From NCBI GenBank assembly GCA_947581925.1, contig CANPWB010000016.1:1-36566 (forward strand): 36,566 bases of DNA, read 5' to 3'. The position numbers were made by a program, and so were the translations under genes. Within the stretch, counting starts at the first letter, position 1; every line of letters begins with the position of its first letter. Below are positions 23,650 to 31,735 of the stretch, piece after piece. The stretch is from an uncultured Clostridia bacterium. Its GTDB lineage: Bacteria; Bacillota; Clostridia; Christensenellales; CAG-917. The notes under the pieces were generated by a model. The model made no database searches, was not told where the DNA came from, and saw only the letters and a program-made list of their open reading frames with translations.

Positions 23650-23871
23650 ATGGCAAAAAACAAAGATTACTTTGGTCTTAGTTGGATCGTGAGCCTTATC
23701 CTCGCGATCATCCCCTTCACTTCCTGGATCTGTGGCGCAATCACAAGATTCAAAGAGGGCAAAATCGTTGCGGGAATTCTCCGTCTGCTCCTGGGCTGGG
23801 GCATCATTTGGTTGCTTGACCTCGTCTTCATGATCATGAAGCATGAGATCTGCCGCCTTCTTCCCTGCTGA
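23650..23871 (+). CDS. Small two-helix membrane protein (paralogue of 23983-24222)
   Basis: 73 residues, ATG at 23650 with GGAGG 6 nt upstream. Two hydrophobic helices: LSWIVSLILAIIPFTSWICGAI (about 9-30, broken by Pro) and IVAGILRLLLGWGIIWLLDLVFMI (about 39-62), joined by the basic loop TRFKEGK. The I-P-x3-W-(I/V), R-(F/W) and G-(I/V)-x-W-x-D pattern is shared with the convergent neighbour, so the two belong to one family. The layout recalls small stress-related membrane peptides such as the Pmp3/YqaE type, but key motifs of that family are absent. AT-rich sequence with TTGACA at 23551 and TTGCAT at 23574 precedes it, so it has its own promoter. Confidence 0.75.
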   Translation: MAKNKDYFGLSWIVSLILAIIPFTSWICGAITRFKEGKIVAGILRLLLGWGIIWLLDLVFMIMKHEICRLLPC

Positions 23872-23883
23872 GAAGAATTTATC

Positions 23884-23919
23884 AAAAAAACGCAAGCCTC
23901 AGGGCTTGCATTTTTTTTT
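23884..23919. terminator. Bidirectional terminator between the small membrane protein genes
   Basis: Seven A, then CGCAAGCC-TCA-GGGCTTGC, then nine T residues, placed between two convergent genes. It serves both. Confidence 0.9.
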
Positions 23920-23982
23920 GCCGCCAACAATAAAAACTTCCCCCTCCCGGAGTGGGAGACGGGAAGAGATGCCAACGATCTA

Positions 23983-24222
23983 TCAGTCTGCCAAGCACAT
24001 ATGATGGAAAATCAAGCACCAGATCACATCTATCCAGCCGACCACGACGCCGAGGAAAGTGACGACGATCGCGGCGACGATGTTCAGGAACTTCTTCGTC
24101 TGAATTGCGGACGACCATCTTACGACTATCTCAATTACCCAGTTTACGACCGGGATGAAAAGAAGGATGATCTGCACAAGACGGGGAAGCGAATTGAACC
24201 AACCCGAAATAGATTTTGCCAT
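23983..24222 (-). CDS. Small two-helix membrane protein (paralogue of 23650-23871)
   Basis: 79 residues, ATG at 24222 with GGAGGG 5 nt upstream. Helix one LVQIILLFIPVVNWVIEIVV, basic loop RWSSAIQTKK, helix two FLNIVAAIVVTFLGVVVGWID, then IWCLIFHHMCLAD. Alignment with the neighbour by eye keeps the Pro in helix one, W(I/V), R(F/W), and the G-x-(I/V)-x-W-(L/I)-D end. The longer frame reaching 24288 is leader. A strong promoter and a leader hairpin precede it. Function unknown. Confidence 0.72.
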   Translation of the reverse strand: MAKSISGWFNSLPRLVQIILLFIPVVNWVIEIVVRWSSAIQTKKFLNIVAAIVVTFLGVVVGWIDVIWCLIFHHMCLAD

Positions 24223-24236
24223 AAAACCCTCCGCTT

Positions 24237-24297
24237 GGGCTTTCGCCCTGTATTTTTTCTTATATAGTATAATACCAAATATCCACAAATATGTAAA
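24237..24297 (-). promoter_or_regulatory. Promoter and leader hairpin of the 79-residue membrane protein
   Basis: On the minus strand TTTACA (24297-24292), 17 bp, TATTAT (24274-24269). The leader then forms GGGC-GAAA-GCCC (24248-24237), a GNRA-capped hairpin placed just before the ribosome binding site GGAGGG. Confidence 0.6.
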
Positions 24298-24408
24298 TAT
24301 TTAAAAACCATGAGCCATCAAAAAATTTGAGTTTCTTTCTCTTTTTTTGCAGTGCGGCTGAGATTCTTTCTACAAAACTGACAAAGTGTGCATTTTTGTG
24401 CATTATAC

Positions 24409-24437
24409 TTGATAATGTGTCGGTTATAGTGTATAAT
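24409..24437 (+). promoter_or_regulatory. Promoter of the GPH symporter gene
   Basis: TTGATA (24409-24414), 17 bp, TATAAT (24432-24437), about 53 bases before the ATG. A near-consensus sigma-70/SigA promoter. Confidence 0.7.
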
Positions 24438-24490
24438 GATATTTTGTTACAAGGTGGGCTTACACTCATCCAATTTAACAGGGGGAATTT

Positions 24491-26266
24491 ATGACTCAAG
24501 AAAATCTTATGGAGCAGAAGCCCGAAAAGCGTTTCATCGGCCTGAACGGCAACATGTGGATGTACGCGCTCGGCGTGATGGGCATAAACCTTGCCATCGG
24601 GCTTGTCAACAGCTACCAGGCGGAGTTCTTCAACAAGTTGATGAACGTTGACCTGATAGCCGTAGCAGTAATCATTCTTATTGCTAAATTTATCAGCATC
24701 GTTGCGGACTTCATCTTCGGCAACCTCATAGACCGCGCCCGTTTCAAATCGGGCAAGATGAGGCCGTGGATACTCATGTCCGCCTTCCCGCTCGCGGCGT
24801 TTACAATGCTGTCGTTTGTGGCGATACCCTTCGGCACAGGCACGGGGGCTACAATCGGCAAATATGCATACATCATCTTTGTGCTTGTGCTTTGGAACGT
24901 CAGTATGACCATGGCGGACATCCCCTCTCAGGGCATGCTGTCGTTCGTGACCAAAAACGCCAACGACACCAACAATGCCGCAGGCTGGGCAAATACGCTC
25001 AAATCCACTGCGCTTGCGTGCTCGGGCGTGTTCTTTACGGTGGTTTGCATGATCACCGGGTCGGACAAGAACACCCAAAAAGAATATCTGATAGTCGCGG
25101 GCATACTCGTCGGGCTTGGGTTCATCTTCCAACTGCTCATGTACTTCAAGACAAGGGAAGTCAATCATTCAGCCGCTCCCACCGGCATGAGCTTTAAGGA
25201 GATGTTCCGCGAACTCAAAGACAACAAACAAATACTCATAGTATTGGGTACATATCTGCTGGGCTTTGGCCGCAACATCGGTCTCGGCATAGCGGTGCAG
25301 GCAAGCTGTATCCTCATACGCGACGGCATTGATTTGAGCTTCATCGGTATGGGCAAGTTGATGGGCGACGCTTGCAGTTGGGCAATAGGTATCACGGCGG
25401 CTATCTCAAGTATGGTCACCACAGTACTCAACCCGCTTATCAACAAAAAACTCGGCGAAAAGAAATATTTCATCACCGCGGGCCTATACGGATTTGTCGT
25501 AAGTTTGATAGGTTTTCTGTGCTATGTCCTCGGAGGTTCGATCTTCCGCTCTATCTGGGCTATATGGATATACCAATTCTTCCTCGGTTTCTCCACCGGT
25601 CCCAACGGTTATCTGCCTATGGTCATGACCGCGGACATCGTAGACTACCAGGAGTGGAAAACGGGCAAGCGCACGGAGGGTACGCAATTCGCAATACTCT
25701 CCATGTCGAACAAGCTGTCCAACGCGCTCAGCGTTTCTATGGGATTGCTGCTCATCGGCGCGATTGGCTACAGCTCGGCAAAGTATGACGCGGCTAATGC
25801 GGCACACGATATCGCCTCTTACGTCACGAACGACATGCAAAACAAGGCGTGGGCAATATACTTCCTGCTGCCAGGCCTCTGCAATCTCGCAAGCTCTGCC
25901 TTGATGCTGCTATACAAGATAGACGAAAAGACAAAGGTCAAGATGCGTACCGAACTCGCCGAACGCCACGCCGCGGAAAATGGCGAGACGCTTGATGACG
26001 AAAATAACGACGGCGAGGGCGGCACTCCCTTCGACGGCACGGGTTACGACGCGGAGCGCATAGAGGACGCCGAGTCCGCCATCTTCGACGGCGAAACCAA
26101 AGATGAGATAGACATCGAAAACTCCTTTGAGCATCCGCCCGTCTCCGTCTATGAATCGGAAGCCGCGCTCTCCTCACAGGTCCCGACTGACCTCGACGGC
26201 ATGAGCGACGTCTTCCCCGACTCCGACGACCCCACCCCGCCTTCGACCGACGGCGACAAGGAGTAA
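24491..26266 (+). CDS. GPH-family (MFS superfamily) sugar-cation symporter with acidic C-terminal tail
   Basis: 591 residues, ATG 24491 preceded by AGGGGGA. About 12 membrane helices between residues 20 and 480. Diagnostic family segments are FGNLIDRARFKSGKMRPW after helix two and MVMTADIVDYQEWKTGKR followed by EGTQFAI in the C-terminal half, as in melibiose/xyloside-type GPH carriers. The final 100 residues (about 490-591) are acidic, disordered and Ser/Pro-rich, absent from typical family members. Substrate is unknown; a galactoside or pentoside taken up with Na+ or H+ is likely. No glycosidase gene is next to it. Confidence 0.88.
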   Translation: MTQENLMEQKPEKRFIGLNGNMWMYALGVMGINLAIGLVNSYQAEFFNKLMNVDLIAVAVIILIAKFISIVADFIFGNLIDRARFKSGKMRPWILMSAFPLAAFTMLSFVAIPFGTGTGATIGKYAYIIFVLVLWNVSMTMADIPSQGMLSFVTKNANDTNNAAGWANTLKSTALACSGVFFTVVCMITGSDKNTQKEYLIVAGILVGLGFIFQLLMYFKTREVNHSAAPTGMSFKEMFRELKDNKQILIVLGTYLLGFGRNIGLGIAVQASCILIRDGIDLSFIGMGKLMGDACSWAIGITAAISSMVTTVLNPLINKKLGEKKYFITAGLYGFVVSLIGFLCYVLGGSIFRSIWAIWIYQFFLGFSTGPNGYLPMVMTADIVDYQEWKTGKRTEGTQFAILSMSNKLSNALSVSMGLLLIGAIGYSSAKYDAANAAHDIASYVTNDMQNKAWAIYFLLPGLCNLASSALMLLYKIDEKTKVKMRTELAERHAAENGETLDDENNDGEGGTPFDGTGYDAERIEDAESAIFDGETKDEIDIENSFEHPPVSVYESEAALSSQVPTDLDGMSDVFPDSDDPTPPSTDGDKE

Positions 26267-26291
26267 TTTCAAATTTCAAAATCAAATACTC

Positions 26292-26322
26292 AAAAAACGG
26301 CAGTCGCACTGCCGTTTTTTTT
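26292..26322. terminator. Bidirectional terminator between symporter and serine dehydratase
   Basis: AAAAAACGGCAGT-CGC-ACTGCCGTTTTTTTT, between convergent genes. It has no composite repeat flanks. Confidence 0.9.
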
Positions 26323-26396
26323 GTATGATGTGAAGTCGTCAAAGATAGGCGATATTGCGATATGGGGTGAGAAAACGCGGGGGAGCGACGCAAAAA

Positions 26397-27632
26397 TCAC
26401 TCTGTCTTTGGAGTTTTCTGTTTCTTTGAGAGGCGGGAGAGCGAATAGACGCTGGCGAGGCCGCCCGCCGCTGTCTCGCGGTAGTTGGAATTCATGTCCC
26501 TGCCCGTCTCTTTCATTGTGTAAACAACGGCGTCAAAGGATATCTGCCTCGAGCCCGAGAGGAAAGTCGCGAGCGACACGGAGTTTATCGCGCGCATCGC
26601 CGCCACGGCATTGCGCTCTATGCAGGGGATCTGCACAAGCCCGTCCACGGGGTCGCAGGTGAGGCCGAGGTGGTGCTCCATAGCGACTTCCGCCGCGTAC
26701 TCTATCTCGTCGAGGGACATTTTTTTGAGTTGCGCCGCCGCCGCTGCCGCCATACTGCAAGCCGTGCCGCACTCCGCTTGACAGCCGCACTCCGCGCCGC
26801 TTATGGACGCGTTTGTTTTGACAATGTTCCCGATTATACCGCCCGTAGCGAGCGCGTCTATTATCTCGTCGAGCGTATATTCATACTTGACCTGCTCGTA
26901 CATGAGCACGGCGGGCACTATGCCACAGGAACCGCACGTAGGCGCCGTCACCACCCTGCCTCCGTCCGAATTTTGCTCGGAAACGGCGTAGGCATAGGCG
27001 CATACGAGGCGATTTTCGCGGTCCTCGGGCTCCTCGTTTTCTATCGTTTGGTCAAAGAGCAGTTTCGCCCTGCGCTGGGTCATCAGCCCGCCCGGAAGTA
27101 TGCCCTCCTTCCTCAGCCCTTCGTAGGCGGAGCTTTGCATAGCCTCCCAGATCTCGCGAAGATACTCTCTAATCTCCTTGCCCTCGAACCGCTCGACGTA
27201 GGCGGGCAGACCTATCCCTTCCGCGTCGCAATAGTTTTTTATCTCCTCAAAAGAGTTGTGCGGATATACCTCGGCGGGCTTGTCGAAAGGAACGCCCTCC
27301 ATCGCGATAGCGCCGCCGCCTATGGACAGCACGCGGCAGGTCTTAATCTCCCGCCCTTCCTCGTCGTAGGCGTACAAATCCATCGTATTGGGGTGGTCTA
27401 CGGGAGTGTCGCAGTCAAAAACTACCTCGACGGGCTTCGTGAACGTCTTTTCTATCACCTTGTCCGTGCAGTGCCCCTTGCCCGTCTTTGCAAGCGAGCC
27501 GAACAGCACCGCCTTGTAGCGCGCCGCGCCCGGCGTCATCGCCTCGAACTTGAGACACGCCCGCTCGGGACCTATCGTGTGCGAGCTTGACGGCCCGCGC
27601 CCTATCTTATAAAGTTCACGTAAACTTTTCAT
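26397..27632 (-). CDS. sdaA: L-serine ammonia-lyase, iron-sulfur type, single chain
   Basis: 411 residues from ATG 27632 (GGGAGG 6 nt upstream; the longer frame to 27689 lacks support). The N-terminal beta domain starts with SLRELYKIGRGPSSSHTIGP and includes HPNTMDLYA. The alpha domain (from about 165) has GGLMTQRRAKLL, TAPTCGSCGIVPAVL, SGAECGCQAECGTACS and CDPVDGLVQIPCIERN, which supply the cysteines for the oxygen-sensitive [4Fe-4S] cluster. It deaminates L-serine to pyruvate and ammonia. Many Firmicutes split this enzyme into two genes; here both domains are fused, as in the proteobacterial form, though the chain is some 40 residues shorter than E. coli SdaA. It stands alone. Confidence 0.9.
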   Translation of the reverse strand: MKSLRELYKIGRGPSSSHTIGPERACLKFEAMTPGAARYKAVLFGSLAKTGKGHCTDKVIEKTFTKPVEVVFDCDTPVDHPNTMDLYAYDEEGREIKTCRVLSIGGGAIAMEGVPFDKPAEVYPHNSFEEIKNYCDAEGIGLPAYVERFEGKEIREYLREIWEAMQSSAYEGLRKEGILPGGLMTQRRAKLLFDQTIENEEPEDRENRLVCAYAYAVSEQNSDGGRVVTAPTCGSCGIVPAVLMYEQVKYEYTLDEIIDALATGGIIGNIVKTNASISGAECGCQAECGTACSMAAAAAAQLKKMSLDEIEYAAEVAMEHHLGLTCDPVDGLVQIPCIERNAVAAMRAINSVSLATFLSGSRQISFDAVVYTMKETGRDMNSNYRETAAGGLASVYSLSRLSKKQKTPKTE

Positions 27633-27720
27633 AATTTCCTCCCTAAAAATTATATCCCATCCGCCCGCCGATATCAATAACATTTGCAACTATTTTTCTA
27701 CACCACCAAATGAAATTCTT

Positions 27721-27845
27721 ATGTGGGCTCCGCGCCCGGCGGCAAGGGACTTCGTCGCCCCACGCAGGGCTACTCGCCCCGCACGCCCCAGGTGGGGCGC
27801 TGCCCCACGCCCCGGCAAGGGACTTCGTCCCCTGCACCCCAAGCT
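27721..27845. repeat. Mini-palindrome block upstream of the serine dehydratase gene
   Basis: GTGGGCTCCGCGCCC, GGGACTTCGTCGCCCC, GGGGCGCTGCCCC and GGGACTTCGTCCC units ending in CCCCAAGCT before the terminator at 27846. As at 22380, the nearest gene on its left points away from it. Confidence 0.7.
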
Positions 27846-27891
27846 AAAAAGCGCGAATGTGGCTCTTTCATCGCCGACATTCGCGTTTTTT
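27846..27891. terminator. Orphan composite terminator (GAATGT subtype)
   Basis: AAAAAGCGCGAATGT pairs with ACATTCGCGTTTTTT around GGCTCTTTCATCGCCG. A left half of the same subtype survives at 35261-35290. Confidence 0.75.
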
Positions 27892-28400
27892 GATTTGTCT
27901 GCAAGCGTCAAAACTCCTGCGTGAGAGCTTGATATTAACGGACGTATAGTCCGAGGTTTTTTACTTGAACCCGGGGATGTTTCGACTTCGCTCAACATGA
28001 CAGGTTATATAACGTGTCATTCCGAGCGGAGCGTAGCGCAGTCGAGGAATCCCCTAATCCGAGCGATTAACGCAAACCTCTGTCCGAGCGTTCTCATACA
28101 CGGACATTACTTTGTCCGAGCGCACTTATAAACGCTGTCAACTTTGTCCGAGCGCCCCTATACACGGACTTTGCCGTGTCCGAGCGACTCCGCGGAGCAA
28201 GCGGTTTCACGCTCAGTACGCAGTGAGGGCGGGTCTGCACCCCCAAAAATCACTTCGTAATTATTTTGGGGACCCCAAATATTCCTCAGACCGACGCTAG
28301 CATCGCTGCACGTAACGAAGGGAGAGGTTGGGTCTTTCACTCCAATGTCTGAGATACCAATGCTTGACGTGCTTGAATTCTAGTAACCTCTGTCCGAGCT
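27892..28400. repeat. Repeat mosaic with a four-unit 32-nt decamer array
   Basis: CTCCTGCGTGAGAGCTTGA box (27915), hairpins 27973-28002 (ATGTT) and 28015-28054 (ATTCC), then decamers at 28056, 28081, 28113, 28145 and 28177 with spacings of 25, 32, 32 and 32. The CGCGGAG...GGGCGGG module follows (28185-28233), then hairpin 28241-28276 and a segment shared with 23160-23228 (28320-28387). No gene is supported. Confidence 0.85.
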
Positions 28401-28472
28401 TTGCAAGCTATGCCTGCTCGTCTGCTCATACAAAAAATAATATAAAAAATTTGCGTTTGAGGCTTTATAAAT

Positions 28473-28502
28473 TTGCCAAAAAATATCAAAGTGTGCTATT
28501 AT
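28473..28502 (+). promoter_or_regulatory. Promoter of typA
   Basis: TTGCCA (28473-28478), 18 bp, TATTAT (28497-28502), with an AT-rich upstream region (28430-28470) resembling an UP element. Leader of about 78 nt. Confidence 0.6.
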
Positions 28503-28587
28503 TATGCGAAATTGATATAGAAATCAAATTTTTTATATATCGCGCGGGCGCAAAATGCGCGTTACGCGCGGGAATGAGGACATCATT

Positions 28588-30414
28588 ATGATCAGAGAGG
28601 ACCTTCGCAACATCGCGATAATCGCTCACGTTGACCACGGCAAGACTACGCTCGTGGACGGCATGCTCAAGCAGTCGGGCACTTTCAGAGAAAATCAGCA
28701 GGTCGCCACTTGCGTCATGGATTCGGGCGATCTGGAGCGCGAGAGAGGCATCACCATACTCGCCAAAAACACTTCCATACACTATAACGGCGTCAAGATC
28801 AACGTCATCGACACCCCGGGACACGCGGATTTCTCGGGCGAGGTGGAGCGCGTGCTCAAAATGGTCGCGGGCGTCGTACTGCTTGTGGACGCAGCGGAGG
28901 GACCCATGCCGCAGACGCGCTTTGTAGTGCAAAAGGCGCTTGAGCTGGGGCTGAAAATAATCATCGTCGTCAACAAGATAGACCGTCCCGACGCGCGACT
29001 CGACGAGGTGGGCGACGAGGTGCTGGAGCTGCTCCTTGACCTTGACGCCTCGGACGAACAGCTTGCAAGCCCCATACTCTACTGTTCGGGCAAGGCAGGC
29101 ACGGCGTCCTTCGACCCCCACGTCCCCGGCAAGGACCTCAAACCCCTCTTTGACACGATTTTGGACTATATCCCCGCCCCGGAAGGCGACGAGAACGGCG
29201 AACTTCAACTGCTCGTCTCGGCGATAGACTACAATGACTACGTCGGGCGCATCGGCATAGGGCGCATAGAGCGCGGCAGAGTGGACATGGCAAAGGAAGT
29301 CGTCGTCTGCGACTATCATAGCGGCATTTCCCCCTACAAGAGCAAGATCGTCAACCTCTTCCAGATAGAGGGCTTAAAGCGCGTGCCCGTCGAAAACGCC
29401 TACGTCGGCGACATCGTATGTTTCAGCGGCATTGAAAACATCACCATCGGCAACACCATCTGCTCGCCGCAAAAGATAGAGCCCGTGCCTTTCGTCAAGA
29501 TTGGCGAGCCTACTATAGAGATGAATTTCACCGTCAACGACAGCCCGTTCGCGGGCAAAGAAGGCAAATTCGTCACCTCCCGCCACCTGCGCGACCGCCT
29601 GTTCAGAGAGCTGCAAAAGGACGTCTCCCTGCGCGTATACCAAACGGAGTCCCCCGACACTTTCACGGTGTGCGGCAGGGGCGAGATGCACCTCTCCATC
29701 CTCATCGAGACGATGCGCCGCGAGGGATACGAATTCGGCGTAGGCACTCCGCGCGTCATCTATAAGGAAATCGACGGCGTAAAGTGCGAGCCTATGGAGC
29801 GCCTGTACATCGACGTGCCCTCCGACTGCGTGGGCGCCGTCATGGAGCGTATGGGCGTGCGCAAGGGCGAGCTTGTCACGATGACTCCCATAGGCAGCCG
29901 CATACGCATGGAGTTCAAAATACCCGCGCGCGGACTGTTCGGATTCAAAAACGAGTTCCTCACGGATACCAAGGGCGAGGGTGTAATGAATCAGCTCTTC
30001 GACGGCTACGCGCCCGCAAAAGGCGTGATACAGCACCGCTTTACGGGCTCCCTCGTCGCGTACGAGACGGGAGAGGCGACAACTTACGGCATTTTCAACG
30101 CGCAGGAGCGCGGACAGATGTTCATTACCCCGCAGACCCCCGTCTATGAGGGCATGGTCGTAGGCGTCACCCCAAAGAGCGAGGATATCCGCGTCAACGT
30201 CTGCAAACAAAAACAGATGACAAATATGCGCGCCGCGGGCAGCGACGAAGCGCTCCGCCTCACCTCGCCCCGCCACCTCAGCCTCGAGGAGTCCCTCGAA
30301 TTCCTCAACGACGACGAAATGCTTGAGGTCACCCCCAAAAATATCCGTATCCGCAAAACTATCCTCTCCGGCGAAAAACGCCTCAAACTCGCCTACGGCA
30401 AAAAGAGCGAGTAA
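28588..30414 (+). CDS. typA: Ribosome-associated GTPase TypA/BipA
   Basis: 608 residues from ATG 28588 (GAGG 8 nt upstream). GTPase motifs are AHVDHGKTTL (G1), ERERGITI (G2), DTPGHADF (G3), NKIDRP (G4). These are followed by the EF-G-like domains II, III and V (GRGEMHLSILIETMRREGYE; EPMERLYIDVP) and the BipA-specific C-terminal domain with RGQMFITPQTPVYEGM and VCKQKQMTNMR. Length matches the family. It helps 50S subunit assembly and stress or cold adaptation. It is monocistronic and ends in the composite terminator. Confidence 0.96.
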   Translation: MIREDLRNIAIIAHVDHGKTTLVDGMLKQSGTFRENQQVATCVMDSGDLERERGITILAKNTSIHYNGVKINVIDTPGHADFSGEVERVLKMVAGVVLLVDAAEGPMPQTRFVVQKALELGLKIIIVVNKIDRPDARLDEVGDEVLELLLDLDASDEQLASPILYCSGKAGTASFDPHVPGKDLKPLFDTILDYIPAPEGDENGELQLLVSAIDYNDYVGRIGIGRIERGRVDMAKEVVVCDYHSGISPYKSKIVNLFQIEGLKRVPVENAYVGDIVCFSGIENITIGNTICSPQKIEPVPFVKIGEPTIEMNFTVNDSPFAGKEGKFVTSRHLRDRLFRELQKDVSLRVYQTESPDTFTVCGRGEMHLSILIETMRREGYEFGVGTPRVIYKEIDGVKCEPMERLYIDVPSDCVGAVMERMGVRKGELVTMTPIGSRIRMEFKIPARGLFGFKNEFLTDTKGEGVMNQLFDGYAPAKGVIQHRFTGSLVAYETGEATTYGIFNAQERGQMFITPQTPVYEGMVVGVTPKSEDIRVNVCKQKQMTNMRAAGSDEALRLTSPRHLSLEESLEFLNDDEMLEVTPKNIRIRKTILSGEKRLKLAYGKKSE

Positions 30415-30508
30415 TTATGTGGGCTGCTCGCCCACACCTCGTATTATTTATGTGGGGCTCCGCCCCACACCCTGGCAAAGGGCGCTTTGCCCTTTGCGAT
30501 CCCAAGCT
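30415..30508 (+). repeat. Mini-palindrome block after typA
   Basis: Starts one base after the stop: GTGGGCTGCTCGCCCAC, then TATGTGGGGCTCCGCCCCACA, CCTGGCAAAGGGCGCTTTGCCCTTTGC and CCCAAGCT. Confidence 0.75.
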
Positions 30509-30551
30509 AAAAACGCGAGCTAGGCAAATTCTTGCCGTCACTCGCGTTTTT
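30509..30551. terminator. Composite terminator of typA
   Basis: AAAAACGCGAGC...(GGCAA/TTGCC inner helix)...CTCGCGTTTTT, the same subtype as 6-48 and 12243-12287. Confidence 0.85.
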
Positions 30552-30696
30552 GGATTGTTTGCAAGTGCCAAACTCCTGCGTGCCATTCTTATCTCAACAT
30601 CACACATAATCCGATTGTAACTTGATTTTTAATGTCATGTTGAGCTTGTCGAAACATCCCCTTGTCCGAGCGAGCAATACAACCTACATCAATATG
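30552..30696. repeat. Short repeat remnant between typA and the lipoprotein gene
   Basis: A cut-off CTCCTGCGTG box (30571), one ATGTT-type hairpin (30633-30661) and one decamer (30663). Confidence 0.7.
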
Positions 30697-31656
30697 TCAT
30701 TCCTCCTCGTCTTGTATAACTTCTTTATACATATAAAACGAGAAGCCTTTCTCACGCTCGTTGTCGATATATTTGTCCTCGGTATTGCCATTTTGTTTGA
30801 TTTCATCAATATGTTTGTCCCAACCTTCCCAGCCGATATCATAGTAGTCTACCCCATCCGACCAATACATATACTCATAATCTATTGTCGTCACATTAGG
30901 TTCGCCTGCTTTCCCCGACATAACAGTAGACAGACATTCAAACTCTTCATATGTATCTTTGCAGTGTACACCCCAATAATCATCATATTCATACTCGTTG
31001 TGTATGGTCAGATCAATAGACACATATGCTAGTCCTGCTTGTATCGCCTCTAATATGAAGTCAAATCTTGCCTTTGAAAATGTCGATGGCAGCGTAGCCT
31101 TTTGCACTGTTTCGGTGTAGAATTTCTTTTGTTCTTCGGGAGTGACGGCGCCTATCCTTTCATGAGTTTTACTGTCGGTAATAAAGTATGTCATATACAC
31201 ATGATTGCCATCCACCAAAAATTCTCTGCCTTTTGAATAGTCATCTTCCTGCGCTATTTTGCTTTCGTTCTCGGCAAACTTTTTTGCAGACTCTTCATCT
31301 TTGAAAAAAAACATAAAATCCACGCAATCATGTTGAAGCGTGTCCGTTCCATCCTCCGGAAACACACTTATTTCCACACAGCCATCGGGGATATCTACAC
31401 CATTACTATTGTAGGCTGCAACATATCTGTACTCCCACCAAACGCTTGTGCCCTTCTTCTGCGTAAAAGTGGCGCAGTAGCCGACGATGTGCGCTATATC
31501 CTCTTTTGACAGCAAGTCGAATGCGGTAGTACCGCTTTCTCCGCCTACGCTTGAGCCGGTATCGCCAGATGCGTCGCCTTTGTCACCGCATGCCGCGAAC
31601 ATAGCTAGGGCAAATACGGCTATCAATACAACCGCTATTACTTTGATTTTCTTCAT
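30697..31656 (-). CDS. Lipoprotein with repeated Tyr/Glu-rich C-terminal region
   Basis: 319 residues from ATG 31656 (AGGAGAG 6 nt upstream). Signal peptide MKKIKVIAVVLIAVFALAMF with lipobox FAAC (Cys23), then a Gly/Ser/Asp linker, so it is anchored on the outer face of the membrane. The mature part contains FFFKDEESAKKFAENE and ends near YIDNEREKGFSFYMYKE. I do not recognise the domain. The last 40 residues resemble those of the partial gene at the right edge (Y-x-D-x2-RE-x-GF-x-F). It is divergent from an XRE regulator and its promoter contains that regulator's likely operator, so it is probably the regulated target. Confidence 0.8.
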   Translation of the reverse strand: MKKIKVIAVVLIAVFALAMFAACGDKGDASGDTGSSVGGESGTTAFDLLSKEDIAHIVGYCATFTQKKGTSVWWEYRYVAAYNSNGVDIPDGCVEISVFPEDGTDTLQHDCVDFMFFFKDEESAKKFAENESKIAQEDDYSKGREFLVDGNHVYMTYFITDSKTHERIGAVTPEEQKKFYTETVQKATLPSTFSKARFDFILEAIQAGLAYVSIDLTIHNEYEYDDYWGVHCKDTYEEFECLSTVMSGKAGEPNVTTIDYEYMYWSDGVDYYDIGWEGWDKHIDEIKQNGNTEDKYIDNEREKGFSFYMYKEVIQDEEE

Positions 31657-31681
31657 AGATGCTCTCCTAAAATTTGATTTT

Positions 31682-31735
31682 GTACATTTACTGTACATTT
31701 TAGCATAGTATAGTACACATACTGTACAATGTCAA
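31682..31735. promoter_or_regulatory. Twin 15-bp operators and face-to-face promoters of the lipoprotein/XRE pair
   Basis: Two copies of GTACA-N5-TGTAC: 31682-31696 (GTACATTTACTGTAC) and 31713-31727 (GTACACATACTGTAC), 31 bp apart, three helical turns. The lipoprotein promoter is TTGACA (31735-31730), 17 bp, TATACT (31712-31707) on the minus strand, with the second operator filling the spacer. The XRE promoter is TTTACT (31687-31692), 16 bp, TATAGT (31709-31714) on the plus strand, with the first operator over its -35 box. Confidence 0.8.

Noticed and set aside
24260-25168. Minus-strand 302-codon frame over the symporter gene
   Set aside because: Composition is typical of an antisense shadow, there is no ribosome binding site, and the plus-strand gene has clear GPH motifs and a promoter.
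26670-27590. Plus-strand 306-codon frame over the serine dehydratase gene
   Set aside because: Antisense shadow; the minus-strand gene carries all family motifs.
28056-28186. Possible CRISPR array (10-base repeats at a 32-nt period)
   Set aside because: The conserved unit is only 10 bases, spacers are themselves related to each other, spacing alternates between 25 and 32, and no cas gene is present.
29374-30276. Minus-strand frames over typA (also 28486-29319)
   Set aside because: Antisense shadows with Ala/His/Arg bias; typA motifs are complete on the plus strand.
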